A stretch of DNA of 64,000 nt from Blastococcus sp. TF02A-26 (GTDB lineage Bacteria; Actinomycetota; Actinomycetes; Mycobacteriales; Geodermatophilaceae): the NCBI RefSeq assembly GCF_003319125.1, contig NZ_QOHG01000010.1, positions 112,904 through 176,903 of the forward strand, written 5' to 3'. Shown one piece after another: positions 8,496-16,119 of the stretch; the first letter of the stretch is position 1; every line of letters begins with the position of its first letter. The position numbers were made by a program, and so were the translations under genes. The notes beneath the pieces were generated by a model, which was not told where the DNA came from, searched no databases, and saw nothing but the letters and a program-made list of their open reading frames with translations.

Positions 8496-9694
8496 GGGTT
8501 CGCTGGACCGTCTCCCTGCGGATCGCCCTGACCGTCGCGGCGTCCTTCCTCGTCGCCGGAGCGCTGCTGCTGACGGTGAACTTCGCGCTCGTCTCCAGCC
8601 GTCTGCCCGGGGACGAACTCGTCGTCCGCCAGATCCCCGAGGGCGTCGATCCGGCCGGCGACGGCAGCTGTGCCCCGGCGGACTGCCCGGACGTCTCGCC
8701 TCGGATCGACACGGCGATCGTCGACGCGGCGCGGCAGCTGAGACGACAGACGCTCGACGAACTGCTCACCCAGTCGCTGTGGACGCTCCTGCCGGCCACG
8801 GTGCTGGCCGCCGTGCTGGGGTGGGTGATCGCCCGTCGCGCGGTCAGGCCGGTGCACGCGATCACCGCAGCCGCACGGACCATCAGTGAGAACGACCTGC
8901 ACCAGCGGCTGCGCGTGGAGGGGCCGGACGACGAGCTCAAGGAACTCGCCGACACCTTCGACGACATGCTCGGCCGCCTGGACACGGCGTTCTCCGCGCA
9001 ACGCCGCTTCGCCGCAGCCGCCAGCCACGAGCTGCGCACCCCCGTGGCCGTCCAGCGCACGCTCCTCGACGTCACGCTGGCCGACCCGGACGTCGATCGG
9101 GAGCGCTTGCTGCTGATGGCGACCCGGCTCAGGCACCTGGGAGAGCGACAGGAACGCATCATCGAGGGGCTGCTCACCCTGGCCAGGGCGGGGCAGATCC
9201 GCGGTCACCGGGACCGGTGCGATCTCGCGCAGCTGACCAGCGAGGCGATCGCCGCCGTCCGGGCCGACGCCGATCGACGCGGGCTGCGCATCAGCACGGC
9301 GCTCGACCCCGCTCCCACGACGGGCAACGCCGCACTGCTGGGCAGGTTGGCCGGCAACCTGGTCGAGAACGCCGTGCGGCACAACCACGACGGCGGGGTG
9401 GTCCGCGCGACCACCGTCCTCGATCGGGATCGCAGTCGGCTCGTCCTCGAGAACGACGGGGACCCGTTGACCGACGTGGACGTCGAGCGGCTCTTCGAGC
9501 CGTTCCACCGCGGCGGGCGCGCGCGAGTGCACGCGGACCAGGGCACCGGCCTCGGGCTCTCCGTCGCGCGGTCCATCGCGGAGGCGCACGGGGGCACCCT
9601 GACGCTCCGGCCGCGCGCCGAGGGCGGCGCGACGGTGGTCCTCGAGCTCCCTGCCGCCTCCGCCGAGCCACCGGGGTCCGTTGCCGGAGCGTGA
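8492..9694 (+). CDS. Sensor histidine kinase
   Basis: 400 residues from the GTG at 8492 (GTGA overlap with the regulator). Helix 1 spans about 7-30 and helix 2 about 95-112. Between them is a short extracytoplasmic sensor of about 65 residues with two cysteines (GSCAPADCPD) that could form a disulfide. HAMP is about 113-165. The HisKA box has the phospho-acceptor His177 in ASHELRTP. The HATPase has the N box NLVENAVRHN, and its G box reads GTGLGLSVA. It is a classical membrane kinase for the OmpR regulator encoded upstream. The signal is unknown; the linkage suggests cell-envelope stress or antibiotics. Confidence 0.92.
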   Translation: MRVRWTVSLRIALTVAASFLVAGALLLTVNFALVSSRLPGDELVVRQIPEGVDPAGDGSCAPADCPDVSPRIDTAIVDAARQLRRQTLDELLTQSLWTLLPATVLAAVLGWVIARRAVRPVHAITAAARTISENDLHQRLRVEGPDDELKELADTFDDMLGRLDTAFSAQRRFAAAASHELRTPVAVQRTLLDVTLADPDVDRERLLLMATRLRHLGERQERIIEGLLTLARAGQIRGHRDRCDLAQLTSEAIAAVRADADRRGLRISTALDPAPTTGNAALLGRLAGNLVENAVRHNHDGGVVRATTVLDRDRSRLVLENDGDPLTDVDVERLFEPFHRGGRARVHADQGTGLGLSVARSIAEAHGGTLTLRPRAEGGATVVLELPAASAEPPGSVAGA

Positions 9695-9719
9695 GCCCCG
9701 GGGCGAGGGACCCCAGACA

Positions 9720-9759
9720 CCACCGGCCCGGCACCGCGAGTGCGGTACCGGGCCGGTGG
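9720..9759. terminator. Hairpin between convergent histidine kinase and nrdJ genes
   Basis: Twelve perfect base pairs, CCACCGGCCCGG (9720-9731) with CCGGGCCGGTGG (9748-9759), are extended by five more pairs after one mismatch; the loop is GAGT. There is no strong T run on either strand, which is normal for actinobacterial terminators. It probably stops transcription from both sides. Confidence 0.7.
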
Positions 9760-9785
9760 ACGGGACTACAGGACCGAGCCGATGA

Positions 9786-12662
9786 TCAGCTGCAGCCGCT
9801 GGTGGAGCCGCAGCCCTCGCAGACGTAGCAGCTGCCGGCGGGGCGCATCTTCGTGCCGCAGGTCATGCACAGCGGCGCGTCGGTGGCGGTCCCGGTCACC
9901 AGCTCCAGCAGCTCGGCGGAACTGTGGGCCTCCTTGAGGTCCTTCTTGCCCTCGGCCTTGGCCTCCGGCTTGGCGGGGGCCTCGGTCGGCACCGAGTTGC
10001 GCAGCGCCTCGACGTCGACGTCCTCGTCCTCGACCACCGTGGCGGTCGAGGCGGGGGTGTCGTAGCCCGACACCTGCGCCGCGCGCTCCTCGGCGGTGAA
10101 GATGCCGAGGTTCGCGCGCTTGTCGACGGGCAGGTGGTCCAGCGCCAGACGACGGAAGATGTAGTCCATCACCGACTGGGCGATCCGGATGTCCGGGTCG
10201 TCGGTCATGCCGGCCGGCTCGAAGCGCATGTTCGTGAACTTCTGGATGTAGGTCTCCAGCGGCACACCGTGCTGCAGCGCGATCGAGATGCCGATCGAGA
10301 AGGCGTCCATGACACCGGCCAGGGTCGAGCCCTGCTTGCCCAGCTTGAGGAAGACCTCGCCCAGGCTGCCGTCCTCGTACATGCCGGCGGTCATGTAGCC
10401 CTCGGCACCGGCGACGCTGAACGACGTCGTCATGCTGGTGCGCTTCTTGGGCAGCCGCTTGCGGACCGGGTGCGACATCGCCGGCGGGGCCGCGACCTCG
10501 ACGGCCACCTCCGCCTTCTTGCCGTCGTTCTTGCCCTTGCCGTCGGACAGCGGCTGGCCGACCTTGCAGTTGTCGCGGTAGATCGCCAGCGCCTTGAGGC
10601 CGAGCTTCCAGCCCTGGAAGTAGATGTTCTCCACGTCCTCGACGGTCGCCGTCTCCGGCATGTTGACCGTCTTGCTGATCGCGCCGGAGATGAACGGCTG
10701 CACCGCGGCCATCATCCGCACGTGGCCCATCGGGGAGATGGCCCGCTCGCCCATCGCGCAGTCGAAGACCTCGTAGTGCTCCGGGCGCAGGCTCGGGGCG
10801 TTGACCACGTGGCCGTTCTCGGAGATGAACTCGACGATCGCCTCGACCTGCTCGTCCTGGTAGCCCAGGCTGCGCAGCGCCCGCGGCACCGTCTGGTTGA
10901 CGATCTGCATCGAGCCGCCGCCGACCAGCTTCTTGAACTTGACCAGCGAGAAGTCCGGCTCGATGCCGGTCGTGTCGCAGTCCATCATGAAGCCGATGGT
11001 CCCGGTGGGGGCCAGCACGGAGGCCTGGGCGTTGCGCCAGCCGTTGTCCGCGCCGATCTCCAGGCACTCCTGCCACTGCGCGGTGGCGGCCTTGAGCACG
11101 TCGGCGTCGTCGGCGCCGACCGGGCGGATCGCGTCGTTGGCCGCGGCGTGCTTGCGCATGACCCGGGCGTGGGCGTCGGCGTTGCGGGCGAAGCCCTCGT
11201 AGGCGCCGACGATGCCGGCGAGCTCCGCCGAGCGGCGGTAGGCGGTGCCGGTCATCAGCGAGGTGATGGCGGCGGCCAGCGTCTGCCCGCCCCGCGAGTC
11301 GTAGGCGTGGCCGGTCGCCATGAGCAGCGCGCCGAGGTTGGCGTAGCCGATGCCCAGCTGGCGGTAGGCGCGGGTGGTCTCGCCGATCGGCGCGGTCGGG
11401 AAGTCGGCGAAGCAGATGGAGATGTCCATCGCCGTGATGACCAGCTCGACGGCCTTCACGAAGTTCTTGGAGTCGAAGGTGCCGTCGTCCTTCAGGAACT
11501 TCATGAGGTTCAGCGACGCCAGGTTGCACGAGCTGTTGTCCAGGCTCATGTACTCCGAGCACGGGTTGGACGCGTTGATCCGGCCGGTCTCGGGGTTGGT
11601 GTGCCAGTCGTTGATCGTGTCGTCGTACTGGATGCCCGGGTCGGCGCACTCCCAGGCGGCCTGGGTGACCTTGCGGAACAGGGTCTTGGCGTCGACGGTC
11701 TCGATCACCGAGCCGTCCAGGCGGGCGCGCAGACCGAAGTCGGTGCCCTCCTCGACCGCGCGCATGAAGTCGTCGGAGACGCGGACCGAGTTGTTGGCGT
11801 TCTGGTACTGGACGCTGGTGATGTCCTTGCCGCCGAGGTCCATGTCGTAGCCGGCGTCGCGCAGCGCGCGGATCTTGTCCTCCTCGCGCGCCTTGGTCTC
11901 GATGAACTCCTCGATGTCGGGGTGGTCGATGTCGAGGACGACCATCTTCGCCGCGCGGCGGGTGGCGCCACCGGACTTGATGGTGCCGGCCGAGGCGTCG
12001 GCACCGCGCATGAAGGAGACCGGGCCGGAGGCGGTGCCACCGGAGGAGAGCAGCTCCTTGGAGGAGCGGATGCGGGAGAGGTTCAGGCCGGCGCCGGAGC
12101 CGCCCTTGAAGATCAGGCCCTCCTCGCGGTACCAGTTGAGGATCGAGTCCATCTCGTCGTCGACGGCGAGGATGAAGCAGGCGCTGACCTGCTGCGGAGC
12201 GCTCGTCCCCACGTTGAACCAGACGGGGCTGTTGAAGCTGAAGTACTGGTGCAGCAGCATCCAGGTCAGCTCGTGCTCGAAGACCTCGGCGTCGCCCTCG
12301 GTGGCGAAGTAGCCGTGCTCGCGGCCGGCCGCACCGTACGTCAGCACGACGCGGTCGATGAGCTGGCGCAGGCTGGTCTCGCGCTGCGGGGTGCCGACCG
12401 CGCCACGGAAGTACTTCGTCGTGACGATGTTGGTGGCGTTGATGCTCCACTCGGCGGGGAACTCCACGCCGCGCTGCTCGAAGTTGATGGAGCCGTCCCG
12501 CCAGTTGGTCATGACGACGTCACGACGCTCCCAGGTCACCTCGTCGTACGGGTGCACACCGGCGGTGGTGAAGACCCGCTTGACCTTCAGGCCCTTCCCC
12601 CGGGTCGGCGCCTTGGCGGCGCGACGCGTGCGGCCCGACAGGCGGTCCTCGGTCTCGGTCAC
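9786..12662 (-). CDS. nrdJ: Vitamin B12-dependent (class II) ribonucleoside-diphosphate reductase
   Basis: Makes deoxyribonucleotides from ribonucleotides using adenosylcobalamin to create the thiyl radical, independent of oxygen. 958 residues, typical for actinobacterial NrdJ. Visible family features: NSPVWFNVG, QVSACFIL (one active-site cysteine), GGSGAGLNLSRIRSS, NPCSEYMSLDNSSCNLAS (radical and partner cysteines), APTGTIGFMMDCDTTGIEPDF, and the C-terminal redox region with CMTCGTKM and GSCYVCEGCG. The start is GTG at 12662 with GAGGGAGAG upstream. nrdR lies immediately upstream on the same strand, 119 bp away, giving an nrdR-nrdJ unit as in Streptomyces. I saw no B12-box riboswitch in the 119-bp gap. 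A plus-strand frame of similar length is a GC-rich shadow. Confidence 0.97.
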   Translation of the reverse strand: MTETEDRLSGRTRRAAKAPTRGKGLKVKRVFTTAGVHPYDEVTWERRDVVMTNWRDGSINFEQRGVEFPAEWSINATNIVTTKYFRGAVGTPQRETSLRQLIDRVVLTYGAAGREHGYFATEGDAEVFEHELTWMLLHQYFSFNSPVWFNVGTSAPQQVSACFILAVDDEMDSILNWYREEGLIFKGGSGAGLNLSRIRSSKELLSSGGTASGPVSFMRGADASAGTIKSGGATRRAAKMVVLDIDHPDIEEFIETKAREEDKIRALRDAGYDMDLGGKDITSVQYQNANNSVRVSDDFMRAVEEGTDFGLRARLDGSVIETVDAKTLFRKVTQAAWECADPGIQYDDTINDWHTNPETGRINASNPCSEYMSLDNSSCNLASLNLMKFLKDDGTFDSKNFVKAVELVITAMDISICFADFPTAPIGETTRAYRQLGIGYANLGALLMATGHAYDSRGGQTLAAAITSLMTGTAYRRSAELAGIVGAYEGFARNADAHARVMRKHAAANDAIRPVGADDADVLKAATAQWQECLEIGADNGWRNAQASVLAPTGTIGFMMDCDTTGIEPDFSLVKFKKLVGGGSMQIVNQTVPRALRSLGYQDEQVEAIVEFISENGHVVNAPSLRPEHYEVFDCAMGERAISPMGHVRMMAAVQPFISGAISKTVNMPETATVEDVENIYFQGWKLGLKALAIYRDNCKVGQPLSDGKGKNDGKKAEVAVEVAAPPAMSHPVRKRLPKKRTSMTTSFSVAGAEGYMTAGMYEDGSLGEVFLKLGKQGSTLAGVMDAFSIGISIALQHGVPLETYIQKFTNMRFEPAGMTDDPDIRIAQSVMDYIFRRLALDHLPVDKRANLGIFTAEERAAQVSGYDTPASTATVVEDEDVDVEALRNSVPTEAPAKPEAKAEGKKDLKEAHSSAELLELVTGTATDAPLCMTCGTKMRPAGSCYVCEGCGSTSGCS

Positions 12663-12781
12663 TGAGCTCTCCCTCTGTGTCTGGAGCGCGGCGGGGGAAG
12701 CGCCTTCTCCGGTACTGCTGGTTGGTTGTGTACCCGCTGGTGCTGACAGTTCTCAGGTGGTGCCCGGTCGGACGACCGGTG

Positions 12782-13336
12782 TCATCCGTTCGGGCTGACG
12801 TCGGCCGCGGACGGGCCGCGCGTCCCGCCGCGCCGGCGCGTGGCGGGCGGTTCCGGCTGCATGCCGGGTAGCGGCAGCGTCCCGGCGGTCAGGTGCCGGG
12901 CACGCAGCTCGCTGATCTCCTTCTCGAAGTCCTCGATCGAGGTGAAGGCCCGGTAGACGCTGGCGAAGCGCAGGTAGGCGACCTCGTCGAGCTCCCGCAG
13001 CGGACGCAGGATCGCCAGCCCGACCTCGTGGGCGGGCACCTCGGCCGCCCCCGTCGCCCGAATGGCGTCCTCGACCTGCTGGGCGAGCTTCTGCAACTGG
13101 TCCTCGTCGACCGGCCGGCCCTGGCAGGCGCGGCGCACGCCGGCGACGACCTTGCTGCGGTTGAACGGCTCGCTCACCCCGCTGCGCTTGACGACGGCGA
13201 GCACTGCCTCCTCGACCGTCGTGAACCGACGTCCACAGGCGGGGCAGGAGCGGCGACGACGCGTGGTCGCCCCCTCCTCAGCCTCCCGGGTCTCGATGAC
13301 CCGGCTGTCCGGGTTGTGGCAGAAGGGGCAACGCAC
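12782..13336 (-). CDS. nrdR: Transcriptional repressor NrdR
   Basis: Zinc-ribbon and ATP-cone repressor of ribonucleotide reductase genes; it senses dATP/ATP. 184 residues. The N-terminal zinc ribbon has MRCPFC and SCPACGRRF (four cysteines). The ATP-cone (about 46-140) begins at [16 protein letters not shown] and has [13 protein letters not shown]. The C-terminal extension of about 30 residues is Pro/Arg-rich and looks disordered. It is the first gene of the nrdR-nrdJ pair. Two NrdR-box-like repeats lie about 165-210 bp upstream, so autoregulation is likely. Confidence 0.96.
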   Translation of the reverse strand: MRCPFCHNPDSRVIETREAEEGATTRRRRSCPACGRRFTTVEEAVLAVVKRSGVSEPFNRSKVVAGVRRACQGRPVDEDQLQKLAQQVEDAIRATGAAEVPAHEVGLAILRPLRELDEVAYLRFASVYRAFTSIEDFEKEISELRARHLTAGTLPLPGMQPEPPATRRRGGTRGPSAADVSPNG

Positions 13337-13713
13337 GGCGGTACTCCCTCCCCCGGACTGCGCACCTCCCCCGCACCGCTCCCGGAGGCGACGCCGGCGG
13401 TCTCCGGGAGGGCCGCTGTGGACCCTGCTGGGGACAACCGGTGCACGACCGGGGGACGGGCTGGGGACGCCCTGTGGACGGACTTACATCGGTGCAACTA
13501 CTAGATGTAGGGGAACCCTAGGCAGGGCTCCACTAGATGTGCAAGTGCGCCACGGCGTGGCGTGTTCCCGTTCTTCGCGCGGGTGGCCAGCGGCGGTCAG
13601 ACACACCAGCAGTCACACGGACACGCCGACGAGGGCCGCGCGCCGAGTGCGCAACGACCCCCGCAGGGTGTAGTGCGTGTCGTCCGGACCGGTGCCGGAC
13701 GGCCCGGATCGGA
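13337..13713. promoter_or_regulatory. nrdR upstream region (377 bp, no gene)
   Basis: This stretch separates nrdR from the next minus-strand gene. It holds two NrdR-box-like repeats at 13495-13545 (listed separately). I saw no credible coding region, tRNA or riboswitch in the remainder; 13546-13713 shows nothing recognisable. Confidence 0.6.
13495..13545. promoter_or_regulatory. Tandem NrdR-box-like repeats
   Basis: The core ACTAGATGT occurs at 13500-13508 and again at 13532-13540, exactly 32 bp apart (three helical turns). The contexts are CAACTACTAGATGTAGG and CCACTAGATGTGCAAG. NrdR sites are known to be paired, about 16 bp long and separated by whole helical turns, so spacing and location ahead of nrdR support the call. 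The exact match to an actinobacterial consensus was not computed. Confidence 0.7.
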
Positions 13714-14334
13714 TCAGGCGGACGAGGCCGCGGAGTCGCCCCACGGCCAGCCGGCGACGTCCTGCATCCGGATCGGCCGGGTCCACCGCTCGGACTCCGG
13801 CCCGCCGGGACGGGACCCCGGGACCGCGACCAGCTGCCCGGTGTCGTCCCCGGCACGGTGCCGGCCGACCACCGGCGTCGGCGCGGTCGCGGGCGCACGG
13901 TGCCGCCCGGCGTCGGGCTCGGCACACCGGACCACCGGGAACTCGGCCGTCAGGTCGGCCGCGTGCCGGCGGCGACGCGGGGCCGGAGCCGCCGACGGGC
14001 CCGAGGACAGGAGCCCCCGCAGCTCCGCCCGGCTCATCACCACCGTCTCGGCCGGGGTCGGGGCCGCGCCCGGGGCGACCTGGGGCCGCTCCACCACGGG
14101 GACCGCCACGGTCGGGACCGACGGGGGCTCGGGCAGGCGCACCGAACCGAGGTCGACCCAGCGGACCTGGACGGCACCGTCCACGTGGACGCGCACCTCC
14201 GCCTCGCACGCGCCGGACTCGTCGTGCCGCCACCCGAGCACGGCTCCACGTTCCCAGGACCCCTCCACGAGGACCTCGGCGTCGAGGGGCTGGGCGATGG
14301 AGGCCGTCGCTCGGCCACGGGTGTGAACTGGCAC
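13714..14334 (-). CDS. Uncharacterised protein with Pro/Arg-rich C-terminal half
   Basis: 206 residues from a GTG at 14334; the frame is open further upstream, so the start is uncertain. The N-terminal 75 residues look like a small beta-barrel (VLVEGSWERGAVLGWRHDE, then EVRVHVDGAVQVRWVDLGSVRLP), reminiscent of short SH3/Tudor-like folds. The C-terminal half is rich in Ala, Pro and Arg with repeated GRHRAP/GRHRAGDD pieces, probably disordered, and ends in MQDVAGWPWGD. I do not recognise a family. The gene lies between nrdR and the LysM protein on the same strand, an addition relative to mycobacterial gene order. Opposite-strand frames here are shadows. Confidence 0.55.
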   Translation of the reverse strand: MPVHTRGRATASIAQPLDAEVLVEGSWERGAVLGWRHDESGACEAEVRVHVDGAVQVRWVDLGSVRLPEPPSVPTVAVPVVERPQVAPGAAPTPAETVVMSRAELRGLLSSGPSAAPAPRRRRHAADLTAEFPVVRCAEPDAGRHRAPATAPTPVVGRHRAGDDTGQLVAVPGSRPGGPESERWTRPIRMQDVAGWPWGDSAASSA

Positions 14335-14444
14335 GGGCGAGACGGTAGGTCGACTCCCCCCGTGCACCCGGGGAGGACGCCGCCCCGAGGATTGACGAAG
14401 ATGCCCCGCAGGATTGTGGACGTCGCCCCACCGGGACCGGTCGG

Positions 14445-15020
14445 TCACGGGAGCTCCAGCACCTGGCCCGGCACGACCGCGGAGCCCTCGAGGTCGTTGA
14501 GCCGCCCGATCGCGTCGACGACCGCCCGGACGTCCTCGCCGTCGTCGGCCACCGTCGTCGCGATGGACCAGACCGTGTCCCCGGGCCGGACGACGACACT
14601 GCTGCCACCGGCCAGCTCGAGCTCCTCCCCGCCACCCAGCAGCGCCGACAGCACCAGGACCGCCAGCGCGGCGGCGGCCACGAGCAGGGTCGTCAGCGCG
14701 CACCACCCGCGCCGGGTCAGCCGGAGCGGCGCCGCGGCCGGCTCCGAGCGGCGGGCAGCGTCGGACCGGGACCGGCTCCCGCGGACCGGACGGGGCTCGG
14801 GACGGACGGCGCGCCCGCCGGGGCGGGTCGGGTCGCGGCGCAGCGGCGGCGCTCCGGCGCCCGGCCCTCCGGTGCGGACCGGCCGCACCCCGACCCGCTC
14901 CGCGACCGGGCGGACCGGCCCGGCGACGCGCAGCCCCGTGCCGCCTCCCGTGGACCCCGCCCCCGCCGGGGACCCCTCGCCCCCGGCGACCCGCATGACC
15001 CCGCGCTCCGTGCCCGCCAT
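14445..15020 (-). CDS. LysM-domain membrane protein, SOS-linked (ChiZ/Rv2719c position)
   Basis: 191 residues from the ATG at 15020 (another ATG is at 14996). The N-terminal 95 residues are Pro/Arg/Gly-rich and basic, probably cytoplasmic and disordered. One membrane helix follows (about 105-128, LTTLLVAAAALAVLVLSALL). The C-terminal LysM domain contains VVVRPGDTVWSIATTVADD and VVPGQVLEL and would bind peptidoglycan outside the membrane. Position between nrdR and divergent lexA matches mycobacterial Rv2719c (ChiZ), an SOS-induced division inhibitor. Two LexA-box-like palindromes lie 41-73 bp upstream of its start. Function as a damage-induced division regulator is inferred from synteny and those sites. 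Confidence 0.8.
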   Translation of the reverse strand: MAGTERGVMRVAGGEGSPAGAGSTGGGTGLRVAGPVRPVAERVGVRPVRTGGPGAGAPPLRRDPTRPGGRAVRPEPRPVRGSRSRSDAARRSEPAAAPLRLTRRGWCALTTLLVAAAALAVLVLSALLGGGEELELAGGSSVVVRPGDTVWSIATTVADDGEDVRAVVDAIGRLNDLEGSAVVPGQVLELP

Positions 15021-15060
15021 CCCGGCGCCTCCTCCGCGACGGCCGCCGGGTTCCCGGCGA

Positions 15061-15076
15061 CCGAACAAGCGTTCGA
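15061..15076. promoter_or_regulatory. LexA/SOS box 1 (LysM-lexA intergenic)
   Basis: CCGAAC-AAGC-GTTCGA matches the actinobacterial SOS box TCGAAC-N4-GTTCGA at 11 of 12 fixed positions. It is 41 bp upstream of the LysM gene start. Confidence 0.88.
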
Positions 15077-15077
15077 T

Positions 15078-15093
15078 TCGAACATCAGTGCGA
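15078..15093. promoter_or_regulatory. LexA/SOS box 2 (LysM-lexA intergenic)
   Basis: TCGAAC-ATCA-GTGCGA matches TCGAAC-N4-GTTCGA at 11 of 12 fixed positions. It starts 17 bp after the start of box 1, so two LexA dimers could lie side by side. Confidence 0.7.
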
Positions 15094-15137
15094 TGTCTAC
15101 CGCACGCCGCCGACAGGATCGATCCGACACGGCATCT

Positions 15138-15153
15138 TCGAACATGTGTTTGA
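15138..15153. promoter_or_regulatory. LexA/SOS box 3 (lexA-proximal)
   Basis: TCGAAC-ATGT-GTTTGA matches the SOS box at 11 of 12 fixed positions. It is 123 bp upstream of the lexA GTG start and most probably mediates lexA autorepression. Confidence 0.88.
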
Positions 15154-15276
15154 GGAACTGCCGTCGACGCGCTACCGTCCGACCGGGCACCGCGCCCGGC
15201 GGCTCCCGCGGGGATCGCGGCCGGTGCCCCGAGGAGGACGGACGAGCCGTGGCGACACGGCCGGCGAGGAGGAGAC

Positions 15277-16062
15277 GTGGCGGGCACGAGCGGGACGTCG
15301 GGGGGACGCGGCGGACGCCGCGCGAGCGGTACGGCCACGGGCACCACGGCCACCACGACCGGCAGCGCGACCGGGGAGGTCCGCACCTTCCCGGACCGGA
15401 GCGAGGCCGGTGACGGTCTGACCCAGCGACAGCGGCGCGTCCTCGAGGTCATCCGCGACTCGATCGACCGTCGCGGGTACCCGCCGTCCGTGCGGGAGAT
15501 CGGCGAGGCCGTCGGCCTGTCCTCCGCCTCCTCGGTCGCCCACCAGCTGTCGGTGCTGCAGAAGAAGGGCTGGCTGCGCCGCGACCCCAACCGGCCGCGC
15601 GCGCTGGACGTGCGCCTGCCGGGCGAGACGCTCGTCGGCAGCGCCACGGCGACGCCCCCACCGGTCGCGGAGGACTCCGCCAGCCCGGTGCCGACCTACG
15701 TCCCGCTGGTCGGCCGCATCGCCGCCGGTGGCCCGGTGCTCGCCGAGCAGGCGGTGGAGGACGTGTTCCCCCTCCCCCGCGAGCTGGTCGGCGAGGGCAC
15801 GCTGTTCATGCTCAAGGTCACCGGTGACTCGATGGTCGAGGCCGCCATCTGCGACGGCGACTGGGTCGTCGTCCGCCAGCAGCCGACGGCCGAGAACGGT
15901 GAGATCGTCGCCGCGATGATCGACGGCGAGGCCACGGTGAAGACCTACAAGCGCAAGGACGGGCACGTGTGGCTGCTGCCGCACAACCCGGCCTACGAGC
16001 CCATCCCGGGCGACGAGGCCACCGTCCTCGGCCGGGTGGTCACGGTGCTGCGGCGGGTCTGA
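15277..16062 (+). CDS. lexA: LexA repressor / S24-family self-cleaving protease
   Basis: Represses SOS genes until RecA-ssDNA triggers self-cleavage. 261 residues from the GTG at 15277, preceded by GAGGAGGAG. A Gly/Thr-rich N-terminal extension of about 40 residues precedes the winged HTH (about 47-112), which begins [20 protein letters not shown] and has [17 protein letters not shown]. The cleavage site is Ala150-Gly151 in GRIAAGGPV. The catalytic dyad is Ser185 in [10 protein letters not shown] and Lys222 in ATVKTYKR. It is divergent from the LysM gene, with three SOS boxes between them. Confidence 0.97.
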   Translation: MAGTSGTSGGRGGRRASGTATGTTATTTGSATGEVRTFPDRSEAGDGLTQRQRRVLEVIRDSIDRRGYPPSVREIGEAVGLSSASSVAHQLSVLQKKGWLRRDPNRPRALDVRLPGETLVGSATATPPPVAEDSASPVPTYVPLVGRIAAGGPVLAEQAVEDVFPLPRELVGEGTLFMLKVTGDSMVEAAICDGDWVVVRQQPTAENGEIVAAMIDGEATVKTYKRKDGHVWLLPHNPAYEPIPGDEATVLGRVVTVLRRV

Positions 16063-16070
16063 CCCGCTGC

Positions 16071-16101
16071 CGGCCGGCGCGTCCGCACGGCGCGCCGGCC
16101 G
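16071..16101. terminator. Hairpin between convergent lexA and the secreted-protein gene
   Basis: An 11-bp perfect stem CGGCCGGCGCG (16071-16081) / CGCGCCGGCCG (16091-16101) with a 9-nt loop, placed 8 bp after the lexA stop and before the convergent gene end at 16120. Further GGCC-rich palindromes follow it. Confidence 0.55.
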
Positions 16102-16119
16102 CTCGGCCGGCCGGCCCGG

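Noticed and set aside
9924..12665. Long open frame (over 900 codons) on the plus strand opposite nrdJ
   Set aside because: Its composition (Val/Gly/Ala/Asp/His/Arg with VDVL- and LQRH-type runs) is the usual antisense shadow of a GC-rich gene, and nrdJ is unambiguous.
12663..12781. Possible cobalamin riboswitch upstream of nrdJ
   Set aside because: No B12-box-like sequence or suitable long leader can be seen; the gap is only 119 bp.
13537..15153. 538-codon plus-strand frame across the nrdR-lexA region
   Set aside because: Covers the SOS boxes and the LysM gene antisense; Arg/Pro/Thr-rich composition without domains.
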